The notes beneath the pieces were generated by a model. The model searched no databases and had not been told where the DNA came from. It worked only from the letters and a program-made list of their open reading frames with translations. Position numbers and translations under genes: made by a program. This document shows, one piece after another, positions 1-6,414 of a stretch of DNA of 13,852 nucleotides (position 1 is its first letter; each line of letters starts with the position of its first letter). This DNA comes from CAZVWW01 sp964631265 (GTDB lineage: Bacteria > Thermotogota > Thermotogae > MWEM01). Location of the stretch: assembly GCA_964631265.1 (NCBI GenBank), contig CAZVWW010000060.1, positions 1-13,852 on the forward strand. Direction: 5' to 3'.

Positions 1-33
1 AAAAGTAATAATACCTTCCCATTCAAAAGTCAT
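1..33 (-). CDS. 5' end of an unidentified gene running off the left edge
   Basis: On the minus strand an ATG at 33-31 opens a reading frame that stays open for all 11 codons to the window edge (MTFEWEGIITF). An AGAGGT ribosome binding site lies 7 bases upstream, and a possible extended -10 lies at 90-85. These signals and the divergent arrangement with the hydrolase gene support a real start. Eleven residues are too few to name a family. Confidence 0.45.
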   Translation of the reverse strand, partial: MTFEWEGIITF

Positions 34-84
34 AACATCAACCTCTCATACTTCAGGATTAGAGATGAAACCATCCCCGGTTTT

Positions 85-93
85 ATTCTAACA
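85..93 (-). promoter_or_regulatory. Possible extended -10 promoter for the left-edge gene
   Basis: On the minus strand TGT followed by TAGAAT (-10 at 90-85) fits an extended -10 element. I see no good -35 box at the usual distance. It lies about 50 bases before the ATG of the partial gene. The call rests on the short motif and the position. Confidence 0.35.
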
Positions 94-124
94 CAGCGGA
101 TGCGTGTGTGATAACAATAAAAAA

Positions 125-133
125 TGCTATAAT
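125..133 (+). promoter_or_regulatory. Extended -10 promoter of the hydrolase gene
   Basis: TGC followed by a perfect TATAAT (128-133) is a complete extended -10 motif. The -35 region is poor, which extended -10 promoters tolerate. Transcription would start near 140, giving an untranslated leader of about 75 bases before the ATG at 214. Confidence 0.6.
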
Positions 134-150
134 CGTTTCGTTAAACGTTT
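134..150. promoter_or_regulatory. Possible operator overlapping the hydrolase transcription start
   Basis: Directly after the -10 box the sequence has CGTTT/AAACG arms (134-138 and 143-147) and an overlapping perfect palindrome AAACGTTT (143-150). The palindrome fits the AANCGNTT core typical of LacI-family operators. Its place at the expected transcription start would suit a repressor. No regulator gene is visible nearby, and short AT-rich palindromes are common, so this is a candidate only. Confidence 0.25.
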
Positions 151-213
151 CTTACATGCAAACGGGAATCATCGTGTGTTTGCCAATCTCATTTTGAAAA
201 AGGAGTTGCTTTT

Positions 214-1155
214 ATGTCCGGAAAAAGAATCGCCATCATTTTCCTTGTATCGGTAATGACCTGCATAACAGTTTTCACTGCAAAGAACACGGATTTCACA
301 GATGAGGACAGCCAGTTCGTTGAAATCAACGATCTCTCCGTTCATTACAATCTTTTCGGGGAAGAAACCGACACACTCTTCCTGATGCTCCACGGTTTTG
401 GATCAAGCACCTTCACATGGTCTTTTGTACAAGAAGACCTGGCAAACAGAGGTACCGTCCTGGCCTATGACCGACCCGCCTTCGGGCTAACCGAGCGAGT
501 GCCGAAGATAAAGGATTTCGATTACAATCCCTATGACTTCTATTATCAGTCGGAACTCGCAAAAGCCCTGATCGAAGAGCTCGGCTTTGAAGATAAAGAG
601 CTGATCATTATCGGGCATTCCGCTGGAACCCCCGTGGCGCTTGACTTCTACGATCAGTATCCCGAAAAGGTAAAGGGGCTTGTATTAATCGCGCCCGCCC
701 TCTTTCATTACCTGGATGAAAACCCGTTTGCCAGATTTATCAAAAATCCGATACTCCGGGCCACCGCCTCTCTTTTCAAGGGGGCTCTGGCAAACAGACT
801 CGAAGAAGGGCTTGACGAATCCTGGTACGACCCATCGAAAATCACCCCTGAACTTCGCGAAGAGTATAAGAAATTCACCAAAATTGATGATTGGGACAAG
901 GCACTTTTCGAGTTCACGCTGAATCAGGGCGACTTTAACATGGAACCCGTCCTCGAAAAAGTTGATGTGCCAACGCTCGTCATCATGGGTAAATACGACG
1001 CGGTCATCGACGATAAAGAAATCGAGACCCTGGTTTCCGATAATGACCTTATTGATTATTACCTCATCGATGAGACCGGTCATGTCCCCCATGAAGAGAC
1101 GCCCGATGAGGTCTCTGCTATTATTGAAGGGTGGTTGGAAAGCATTATTGAATGA
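214..1155 (+). CDS. Membrane-anchored alpha/beta hydrolase
   Basis: A 313-residue alpha/beta hydrolase fold protein. Residues 5-22 form an uncleaved signal anchor or signal peptide, so the enzyme probably acts outside the cytoplasm, tethered to the inner membrane. The core shows the oxyanion-hole HGF (60-62), the nucleophile elbow GHSAG with Ser136, a likely acid Asp262 (in GKYDAV) and the catalytic His290 (in ETGH). A lid-like helical insert lies around residues 165-230. The fold covers esterases, lipases, C-C hydrolases and haloperoxidase-like enzymes, so the substrate cannot be given. The start is fixed by an AAAGGAG site 8 bases upstream of the ATG. The gene stands alone, with its own extended -10 promoter and a terminator 23 bases after the stop codon. 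Confidence 0.9.
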   Translation: MSGKRIAIIFLVSVMTCITVFTAKNTDFTDEDSQFVEINDLSVHYNLFGEETDTLFLMLHGFGSSTFTWSFVQEDLANRGTVLAYDRPAFGLTERVPKIKDFDYNPYDFYYQSELAKALIEELGFEDKELIIIGHSAGTPVALDFYDQYPEKVKGLVLIAPALFHYLDENPFARFIKNPILRATASLFKGALANRLEEGLDESWYDPSKITPELREEYKKFTKIDDWDKALFEFTLNQGDFNMEPVLEKVDVPTLVIMGKYDAVIDDKEIETLVSDNDLIDYYLIDETGHVPHEETPDEVSAIIEGWLESIIE

Positions 1156-1177
1156 GTGACAAAAGGTAACGGAATAA

Positions 1178-1220
1178 AAGACAAAACGGCATGTCCAGAC
1201 AACAGTGCCGTTTTTGTCTT
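1178..1220. terminator. Bidirectional intrinsic terminator between hydrolase and ABC operon
   Basis: Arms at 1178-1191 and 1206-1220 are complementary (AAGACAAAACGGCA with TGCCGTTTTTGTCTT) apart from one extra T, and enclose a 14-base loop. The T-rich 3' arm in each direction can act as the U-tract. It sits 23 bases after the hydrolase stop and 10 bases beyond the ATPase stop, so it can end both convergent transcripts. Confidence 0.8.
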
Positions 1221-1229
1221 AAAGGAGGT

Positions 1230-1952
1230 TTACATCGCTCTAACGTTGGCTGTTGATAGTCTGTTTATCGGTTCATGTTCATTGACAATACCTTCATCGA
1301 TCTCTATCTTTCTGTTCCCGTATCTTTCTGCAAATTCCATATTGTGAGTAATCATCAGGATGGTTACATCGTACTCCTCGTTAATCATCTTGGTCAGCTC
1401 CATCACTCTCAAAGCGCTTTTCGGATCGAGAGACGCCGTGTGCTCATCCAGGAGAAGAACTTCCGGATCGGTAATAACAGCCATGACCATTGCCAATGCC
1501 TGCTTTTGCCCACCTGAAAGCTCACCGGCCACGGTGTCCATCCTCTCCTCAAGACCCATGTTCAGTTCCTTCAGGAGATCGATCGCCTTTTTCGGCACCT
1601 TGCTGAATTTCAAACCCCGGTTCCCTTTCTTCGAGGCAATCTTGAGATTCTCCCTTATGGTGAGATTTGAAAAGACACCAGAATTGGGATTCTGATAAAC
1701 CCTGCCGATAAGATGTGCCATCTTTGAGATAGATGGTTTTTTGATCTCCTGGGATTTCAAATAATACCTGCCCCGGGTTGGTTCCAGTTTCCCAAGGACA
1801 ATATTCAAAAGGGTTGACTTCCCGGCTCCGTTTGATCCCACAATCACGACAAAATCACTTTTATTGGCCTCCATCGAGACTTCCTTTAAAGCAATCTTCT
1901 CATTATCCTGTCCGGGATTATAAACAACCGTTACGTCTTCGAGTTTGAGCAT
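1230..1952 (-). CDS. ABC transporter ATP-binding protein (COG1101, TrpZ-like)
   Basis: A 240-residue nucleotide-binding subunit that would power the importer encoded just upstream. All ABC ATPase motifs are present: Walker A GSNGAGKST (39-47), Q-loop Gln87 (VYQNPN), signature LSGGQ (145-149), Walker B VLLLDE (165-170), D-loop SLDP (174-177) and the switch His203 (ITHN). Length and layout match the single-domain ATPases that accompany COG2984 binding proteins and COG4120 permeases. It overlaps the permease gene by 22 bases, so the two are probably translationally coupled. It is the last gene of the operon, ending 10 bases before the bidirectional terminator. Family members are called TrpZ in streptococci. 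No gene symbol is given because the substrate is inferred. Confidence 0.93.
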   Translation of the reverse strand: MLKLEDVTVVYNPGQDNEKIALKEVSMEANKSDFVVIVGSNGAGKSTLLNIVLGKLEPTRGRYYLKSQEIKKPSISKMAHLIGRVYQNPNSGVFSNLTIRENLKIASKKGNRGLKFSKVPKKAIDLLKELNMGLEERMDTVAGELSGGQKQALAMVMAVITDPEVLLLDEHTASLDPKSALRVMELTKMINEEYDVTILMITHNMEFAERYGNRKIEIDEGIVNEHEPINRLSTANVRAM

Positions 1953-2968
1953 AATGACTTCACCTTACCTTTAAATTTCCTCTTTTTATTGGGGTTATTC
2001 AAAAGACTGAAAGCGATAACGCTGATGATGAACAAAGATGTCATCAGTTTCATGTCGCTGGCCCGGAACCCCACCTTGTAACCGTATCTCATAACCAGTG
2101 CCAGTATTCCCTGATAGACAATACCGCCGACCACAGGGGCTACCAGCCCGAAAACAGGTTTGAAACGCCCGAACAATATCTCTCCGACCATCACCATCGC
2201 AAGCCCTGTAACAATCATGCCCTGTCCCATCGTGACGTCAGCAAATCCCCCGTACATCGAAAACAATCCCCCGGAAAGGGCCACAAGAGAATTGGCAATG
2301 GCCAGACCAAGGAGACTGATAAAGTCCATCGACATGCCAAAGGCCTCAACCCCCTGTTTGTTACTGCCGAATCCCCTGATAACCGTTCCGAGATCGGTTT
2401 TCAGAAAAACAAATAAAATACCCAGTAGAACCGCAATGATACCCAGTATCAGGATGAGATCCGACCCGTCCCGGTTGTTGCTGAAGATGTTCAACCTTCT
2501 TTCCTTAGATGGGGTTGTTTCTGTTCTCTTCTCCTGAGCCGGGGCTGCTTCATCTCCCCCTGAATCGCCCAGGATACCGGCAAGAGGATCCTCGCCCGTG
2601 ATACTCTCATAACTCCCTAACTTGGTGCTCTCCGAAGTCCTCGGGATCGGAAGGTTGGGGGCGTTCATAACCCGGATGTTAACCGAATAAAGCATCGTCA
2701 TCACCAGGATGCCGGCAAGCAGGACGTGAACTTTTAGCTTTCTGTGTATAAGGCCTGTAACCAACCCCGATAAGGCACCGAAGAGCATACCCAGCAGGAT
2801 AGCGGCAACCGGTCCGAGGCCGGCGACGATAAGGGCTACGGTGGAAGCTCCTCCGAGTCCGAAGGAGCCCTCCACAGTCAAGTCCGGCATATCTAATATC
2901 CTGAATGTTATAAAAACACCCAGTCCTGTTATTCCAATAATCAAGCCTTGTTCTAAGATTGCAATCAT
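1931..2968 (-). CDS. ABC transporter permease (COG4120, TrpY-like) with enlarged loop
   Basis: A 345-residue inner-membrane permease of the branched-chain-amino-acid/TrpY-like group. Hydrophobic segments cover roughly residues 5-23, 38-75, 80-100, 170-190, 215-240, 250-265, 272-293 and 308-323. Family hallmarks include the N-terminal DMPDLTVEGSF block (26-36) and TDLGTVIRGFG (191-201). A strongly hydrophilic stretch at about residues 105-168 is longer than I expect here: family members usually have about 290-300 residues, with a short loop at this place. The start is supported by a GAGGTG site 7 bases upstream of the ATG. The gene lies 40 bases after the binding-protein gene and overlaps the ATPase gene. 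It would form the transmembrane channel of the importer, probably as a dimer. Confidence 0.9.
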   Translation of the reverse strand: MIAILEQGLIIGITGLGVFITFRILDMPDLTVEGSFGLGGASTVALIVAGLGPVAAILLGMLFGALSGLVTGLIHRKLKVHVLLAGILVMTMLYSVNIRVMNAPNLPIPRTSESTKLGSYESITGEDPLAGILGDSGGDEAAPAQEKRTETTPSKERRLNIFSNNRDGSDLILILGIIAVLLGILFVFLKTDLGTVIRGFGSNKQGVEAFGMSMDFISLLGLAIANSLVALSGGLFSMYGGFADVTMGQGMIVTGLAMVMVGEILFGRFKPVFGLVAPVVGGIVYQGILALVMRYGYKVGFRASDMKLMTSLFIISVIAFSLLNNPNKKRKFKGKVKSLCSNSKT

Positions 2969-3008
2969 TCTTTTTCACCTCAGTGTGATGTCTTCAACAA
3001 AAAATGCC

Positions 3009-3989
3009 TTATTCCTGCTCTTTCTCCACTCCGTTTTCCACAACGATATCGGCTTTTTCAAGAACATTTTTGGGGAGTTCGATGCCCAGTTCCTGTGCCA
3101 GATCCTTGTCAACATAGAGGATCAGTGACGAGGCATTGATCAGCCTTGATTCAATCTCGCTGACCGGCGTTCCGTTCAGGACCTTGTATACGATCTCACC
3201 GGTTTCCAACCCTGCCTTGTAATAGTCAAAGCCGAACCCGATGACTCCACCGCCCCGGGAAATATCAATATCGCCGGCCACGATGGGAACCCCGGCAGTT
3301 CTTGTGATATTACTGATGGCTTCTATACTGGAGGCCGCCGTGTTATCTGTTCCGATATAGATGAAATCGAGATCATCGACAACGGAGTTCAGGGCGTTGA
3401 TCATCTCGGATGTGTTACTGCCGATAACCTCGATCAGTTCAAGATCCAGTTCGTCACATGTCCGTTTGGCAGCCTCTTTTATCGAAACCGAGTTTGCCTC
3501 TCCTGAATTGTAAATGATACCGACCTTATCCGCCTCCGGCATTAACATGTCCATGAGTCTGATCTGTGAACGAACCGGCGTCATGTCGCTGATACCTGCT
3601 ACATTCCCTTTGTTTTTTCCCAGTTTCTCAACCAGTGAAGCGCTAACCGGGTCTGTTACTGCGGAAAAGACAACGGGAATATCGTTGATTGCATTGGCCA
3701 GTGCCTGAGCCGAGGGTGTTGAGATGCCAACTGCCAGATCAAGATCACTGTCTGCAAACTGCTTGGCGATCGATATGGCGATATTCATATCTCCCTGTGC
3801 TGTCTGATAGAGTTCTGTGAAATCCTCACCCTTTTTCATCCCTTTTTCCTCGAGCTTGTCGATAATCCCATTTCTCACCGCTTCAAGAGCGGGATGCTCT
3901 AATATTGCCGTAATACCGATCCGCTTCATTGACAGGGTCAACGCCGAAAATAAAACCAAAACGATTAACAGAACAACTAACTTCTTCAT
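3009..3989 (-). CDS. ABC transporter substrate-binding protein (COG2984, TrpX-like)
   Basis: A 326-residue periplasmic binding protein of the ABC_sub_bind (COG2984) family, whose characterised members bind aromatic amino acids. Residues 1-20 are a signal peptide (MKK, then a leucine/valine-rich core). There is no lipobox cysteine, so the mature protein is probably soluble in a periplasm, as expected in a diderm. Family blocks are visible: GITAILEHPAL (25-35), an ISTPSAQALANA segment, VVFSAVTDP, and a late IGFGFDYYKAGLETG segment. It is the first gene of the operon, with an AGGAGG site before the ATG. A 32-codon leader ORF and an attenuator lie between promoter and gene, and the aromatic-rich leader suggests that the ligand is Tyr, Phe or Trp. 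That substrate is inference. Confidence 0.92.
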   Translation of the reverse strand: MKKLVVLLIVLVLFSALTLSMKRIGITAILEHPALEAVRNGIIDKLEEKGMKKGEDFTELYQTAQGDMNIAISIAKQFADSDLDLAVGISTPSAQALANAINDIPVVFSAVTDPVSASLVEKLGKNKGNVAGISDMTPVRSQIRLMDMLMPEADKVGIIYNSGEANSVSIKEAAKRTCDELDLELIEVIGSNTSEMINALNSVVDDLDFIYIGTDNTAASSIEAISNITRTAGVPIVAGDIDISRGGGVIGFGFDYYKAGLETGEIVYKVLNGTPVSEIESRLINASSLILYVDKDLAQELGIELPKNVLEKADIVVENGVEKEQE

Positions 3990-4064
3990 ACCTTTTCCTC
4001 CTCAAGTTTTGTGTGTTTTTGAACACCTGCAGGGACTTTTTAAAAAACCAAGCCTCAAATTTGT

Positions 4065-4097
4065 AAAAAAAAGAGGGCATCTTTTTCAGATGCCCTC
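4065..4097 (-). terminator. Leader terminator (attenuator) upstream of the ABC operon
   Basis: On the minus strand a perfect 10-bp stem GAGGGCATCT/AGATGCCCTC (4097-4088 with 4082-4073) closes a 5-base loop and is followed at once by eight T (4072-4065). This is a textbook intrinsic terminator. It lies about 75 bases before the first structural gene and downstream of the promoter at 4283-4255. It therefore works as a conditional terminator in the leader and not as an end-of-operon signal. No minus-strand gene upstream needs it. Confidence 0.92.
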
Positions 4098-4153
4098 AGG
4101 GTATTTCTTGTGGTTTCTTATGTCAAAACCGACAAGCCGTCCTCCCCGAGGGC
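4092..4153 (-). promoter_or_regulatory. Antiterminator pairing in the ABC operon leader
   Basis: In the minus-strand transcript GCCCUCGGGG (4153-4144, near the end of the leader ORF) can pair with CCCUGAGGGC (4101-4092) over 10 bp with a single G-U. That partner contains six bases of the terminator's 5' arm, so this helix and the terminator exclude each other. The upstream element can also fold locally: CCGCCCUC (4155-4148) with GAGGACGG (4144-4137), seven pairs around one C-A mismatch and a GGG loop. That would act as an anti-antiterminator. The layout resembles classical 1-2/2-3/3-4 attenuators of amino acid operons. No folding energy was computed. Confidence 0.65.
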
Positions 4154-4221
4154 GGTTGCCAGGTAAAATAGAAGTATGAATAATTCACTTTTGACGCTGC
4201 TTTGACATCGAATACCATCAT
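4123..4221 (-). CDS. Aromatic-rich leader peptide of the ABC importer operon
   Basis: A 32-codon ORF, ATG at 4221-4219 and TGA at 4125-4123. GGAGG at 4234-4230 stands 8 bases before the first ATG; a second ATG follows directly. Residues 14-21 read YSYFYFTW: three Tyr, two Phe and one Trp in eight codons. The tail is QPPSGRTACRF, with a Pro-Pro pair just after the Trp. The ORF starts about 27 bases after the predicted transcription start and ends 25 bases before the terminator stem. Its last third contains the antiterminator element. By analogy with pheL, trpL and hisL, the likely role is to let ribosome progress over the aromatic codons sense charged tRNA. Drug- or metabolite-dependent arrest of the nascent peptide, as in TnaC, is an alternative. 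Two in-frame ATGs further upstream (4239-4234) have no ribosome binding site. Confidence 0.72.
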   Translation of the reverse strand: MMVFDVKAASKVNYSYFYFTWQPPSGRTACRF

Positions 4222-4254
4222 ATCTTTTTCCTCCATCATTTTTCGCACTGTTAT

Positions 4255-4283
4255 GTTATACCACATTTTTTAAAAAAAGTCAA
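4255..4283 (-). promoter_or_regulatory. Sigma70-type promoter of the ABC importer operon
   Basis: On the minus strand TTGACT (4283-4278) and TATAAC (4260-4255) are separated by exactly 17 bases, an A/T-rich spacer. Transcription would begin near 4248, about 14 bases before the leader peptide's ribosome binding site. It diverges from the plus-strand promoter at 4351-4378. Confidence 0.82.
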
Positions 4284-4350
4284 ATCTTTGATTTTTTCAT
4301 CTTACCCCGGTCGATTTTGTCGATTAAAAATCCGGTCTCTTTTGAACTTT
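4284..4350. other. Spacer between divergent promoters
   Basis: This short interval separates the -35 boxes of the importer operon and the argS-mnmE cluster. It has TCGATT twice (4311-4316 and 4320-4325), CCGGTC twice (4308-4313 and 4332-4337), and an imperfect GATTTT/AAAATC inverted repeat (4313-4318 with 4327-4332). These could be a regulator's binding sites, but nothing here matches a site I recognise. Confidence 0.3.
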
Positions 4351-4378
4351 TTCACATTTAACCGTTATGATGTATAAT
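4351..4378 (+). promoter_or_regulatory. Sigma70-type promoter of the pilin-argS-mnmE cluster
   Basis: TTCACA (4351-4356, one base off the -35 consensus) and a perfect TATAAT (4373-4378) are 16 bases apart. Transcription would start near 4385. This rules out the GTG at 4383 as a normal start for the first gene and favours the ATG at 4419. No other comparable promoter is evident before the following six genes, which are packed or overlapping. Confidence 0.68.
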
Positions 4379-4418
4379 AGCAGTGACATATAGCTTGATT
4401 AAAGGACAAGGGTGCGTT

Positions 4419-4754
4419 ATGGAAATGAGGCGAGGGTTCATTTTGTTTGAAGTCATCTTGTCGTTAGTCATCGTCGGATTGACAATAGGCATTATGGCCG
4501 GCAGTGTAATAAAACTCAAAGAAGAGCGGCGTTTCCAGATGGAAATGGCGGCCTTGAGAAATGACTTGATGGCGTATATAACGTTGAAAGAGGAAGCCGA
4601 TCCGGATTATAACAGGGAACTCGTGGGTCAATACCCGTTCGGTGAAGAGAATACGGTGAAGATTTACAGAATAGAATACGAGATAGTGGACAATGAAAAG
4701 CGATATCTTGAAATTGGAACTGTTCAAAAAAGAGAGGGTGACAATAATGATTGA
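4419..4754 (+). CDS. Type IV pilin-like protein (prepilin with class III signal)
   Basis: A 111-residue protein starting MEMRRG and then FILFEVILSL. This is a class III prepilin signal: two arginines and a glycine before the cleavage site, Phe as first mature residue, Glu at position +5, then a hydrophobic stretch to about residue 28. The rest, about 80 residues, is charged and holds no domain I recognise. The protein is short, as in minor pilins or type II secretion pseudopilins. It would need a prepilin peptidase and an assembly machine encoded elsewhere. A GTG at 4383 would add 12 residues but coincides with the predicted transcription start. The ATG at 4419 has AAAGGA at 4401-4406, a little distant. 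The gene overlaps argS by 8 bases, so it may couple translation of the two. Confidence 0.75.
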   Translation: MEMRRGFILFEVILSLVIVGLTIGIMAGSVIKLKEERRFQMEMAALRNDLMAYITLKEEADPDYNRELVGQYPFGEENTVKIYRIEYEIVDNEKRYLEIGTVQKREGDNND

Positions 4755-6414
4755 CACGATCAAGAACTGGCTTGCCGGGGAGATTCACAAGACACTGAAG
4801 AACCTTGAAATTGATGGTGACATCAAGGGATTCAGAGTTGAGGTCCCTCCCAACAGGGACTTCGGAGATTTCTCGACAAATCTTGCAATGGTTGGAGCTA
4901 AAGTGGCCAAAAAACCACCGAGAAAACTTGCAGCAGAGATCAGTAAACAACTTGAAGCGTATGATTTTATAAAAGAGGTCAAAATCGCCGGTCCGGGGTT
5001 TATCAACATCTTTCTAACGGAGGCATTTTACAGAAAAGAACTCTTAGAGATCCTCAATCAACCAAACGAAGAGGCCTTCTCATTAAATTACGGCAAGGGG
5101 AAAAAGATTCAGCTGGAATTTGTCAGCGCCAACCCCACCGGTCCGCTCACAGTTGGACACGGAAGGCAGGCCGTTATCGGCGATGTCCTCTCATCCGTAT
5201 ACGAAAGATTCGGTTTTGATGTGACAAGAGAATACTATTTCAACGATGCCGGTAAGCAGATGAAGATGTTGTCGCGCTCTCTCTGGGTGCGCTATAATCA
5301 GTTGTTCGACGTTGAAAACGAGATCCCCGAAGGCGGATACAGAGGCGAGTATATCATCGAGCTTGCGGAAACAGTTAAAGCTCAAATCGGCGATCAATAC
5401 GTCGATCAATGGAACGATGAGATTGAAGAGTTTTTTCTTAAAAAGGCCAAAGACGCCATGTTCGATCACATCAAAGCCACTTTGAGAAAACTCGATATCC
5501 ACTTCGACGTTTATTTCTCCGAGGGCTCCCTTTTCGAGGACGGAACCGTGGAAAAGGTCAGGAAACTCTTCACTGAAAAAGGGTATTTGTACGAAGACGA
5601 AGGCGCCCTCTGGCTGAAAGTTTCGGAGTTTATCGATGAAAAGGACAAAGTCCTTATCCGATCAGATGGGATGCCAACTTACTTTTTCACCGATATCGCC
5701 AACCATTACAAAAAGCACGAAAGAGGGTTTGACAAAGTCTATAATATCTGGGGGGCAGATCATCACGGGCATATCCCCAGGATGAAAGCTGCCATGAAGG
5801 CGCTTGGATTTGAGGAGGATTTCTTCAACGTTATCCTCCATCAGATGGTTACTCTTAAAAAAGAGGGGAAAGAAGTCAAGATGTCAACAAGAGCCGGAAC
5901 CTTCACCACCCTCAACGAACTGATTGAGATGGTTGGAAAGAGTGCAACACGCTATTTTTATGCCATGGTGGACAAGGACGGTCAGCTGATCTTCGATATC
6001 GATCTGGCCAGAAGCCGGAGCATGGATAACCCCGTCTTTTATGTTCAATATGCCCATGCCAGAATATGCAGCCTCTTTGACAATGCGCAAGAAAAGGGCG
6101 TGGCCTTCAACGAAACAGAAAACCTTGACAGACTCGGCAGCAGAGACGACAATCTGATGATAAGAGAGCTGCTCCTCTACAAAGATAATCTCGAGGAGGT
6201 TATACAGACCAATTCTCCCCATAAATTAACCAATTACCTGTATGAACTCGCCGCGTTGTTTCATCAGTATTATAATAAAAACGTATTTGTGGATGCTCAA
6301 GATCCCGATTTGACGAATGCCCGACTGAATCTCGCCTTTGCAGTTCGAAAGGTACTCGCCGATGGATTAAATCTACTCGGTGTGGAGGCTCCGCAAAAGA
6401 TGGAGCAGTTGTAA
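4747..6414 (+). CDS. argS: Arginine-tRNA ligase (arginyl-tRNA synthetase)
   Basis: A class I synthetase of 555 residues that charges tRNA-Arg with arginine in the cytoplasm. The N-terminal add-1 domain includes PPNRDFGDFSTNLAM (34-48). The HIGH-type motif is in SANPTGPLTVGHGR (127-140), with Thr where many homologues have His before VGH. The KMSK-type loop is KMSTR (about 378-382), the usual form in this family. The DALR anticodon-binding domain fills the C-terminus, ending APQKMEQL, close to the family's normal -ERM end with a short extra tail. Length is typical. The ATG at 4747 follows GAGGG 9 bases upstream. An earlier in-frame ATG at 4693 would add 18 residues not expected in the family. 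The stop shares one base with the mnmE start. Confidence 0.97.
   Translation: MIDTIKNWLAGEIHKTLKNLEIDGDIKGFRVEVPPNRDFGDFSTNLAMVGAKVAKKPPRKLAAEISKQLEAYDFIKEVKIAGPGFINIFLTEAFYRKELLEILNQPNEEAFSLNYGKGKKIQLEFVSANPTGPLTVGHGRQAVIGDVLSSVYERFGFDVTREYYFNDAGKQMKMLSRSLWVRYNQLFDVENEIPEGGYRGEYIIELAETVKAQIGDQYVDQWNDEIEEFFLKKAKDAMFDHIKATLRKLDIHFDVYFSEGSLFEDGTVEKVRKLFTEKGYLYEDEGALWLKVSEFIDEKDKVLIRSDGMPTYFFTDIANHYKKHERGFDKVYNIWGADHHGHIPRMKAAMKALGFEEDFFNVILHQMVTLKKEGKEVKMSTRAGTFTTLNELIEMVGKSATRYFYAMVDKDGQLIFDIDLARSRSMDNPVFYVQYAHARICSLFDNAQEKGVAFNETENLDRLGSRDDNLMIRELLLYKDNLEEVIQTNSPHKLTNYLYELAALFHQYYNKNVFVDAQDPDLTNARLNLAFAVRKVLADGLNLLGVEAPQKMEQL

Noticed and set aside
685..1092. Minus-strand ORF of 135 codons opposite the hydrolase gene
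   Set aside because: A frame shadow of a strongly coding gene; no motif and no supporting signals.
1156..1347. Plus-strand ORF of 63 codons, containing an AAAGGAGG sequence at 1221-1228
   Set aside because: It crosses the terminator and lies antisense to the end of the ATPase gene. The ribosome-site-like sequence is not followed by a start codon at a useful distance.
3817..4179. Plus-strand ORF of 120 codons spanning the start of the binding-protein gene and its leader
   Set aside because: It is antisense to the signal peptide region, attenuator and leader ORF, has no ribosome binding site, and no family resemblance.
4065..4260. T-box riboswitch, expected upstream of a TrpX-type operon
   Set aside because: The leader has no T-box consensus (a TGGNACCRCG-like element) and is too short for the usual stems, whereas a translated ORF and competing helices are present.
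4383..4418. GTG start at 4383 for the pilin-like gene
   Set aside because: The predicted transcription start lies at about 4385, and the added residues would precede the normal short basic leader of a class III signal.
4693..4746. Upstream ATG for argS
   Set aside because: It would lie well inside the pilin-like gene, add 18 residues foreign to the family, and leave the good GAGGG site before 4747 unused.
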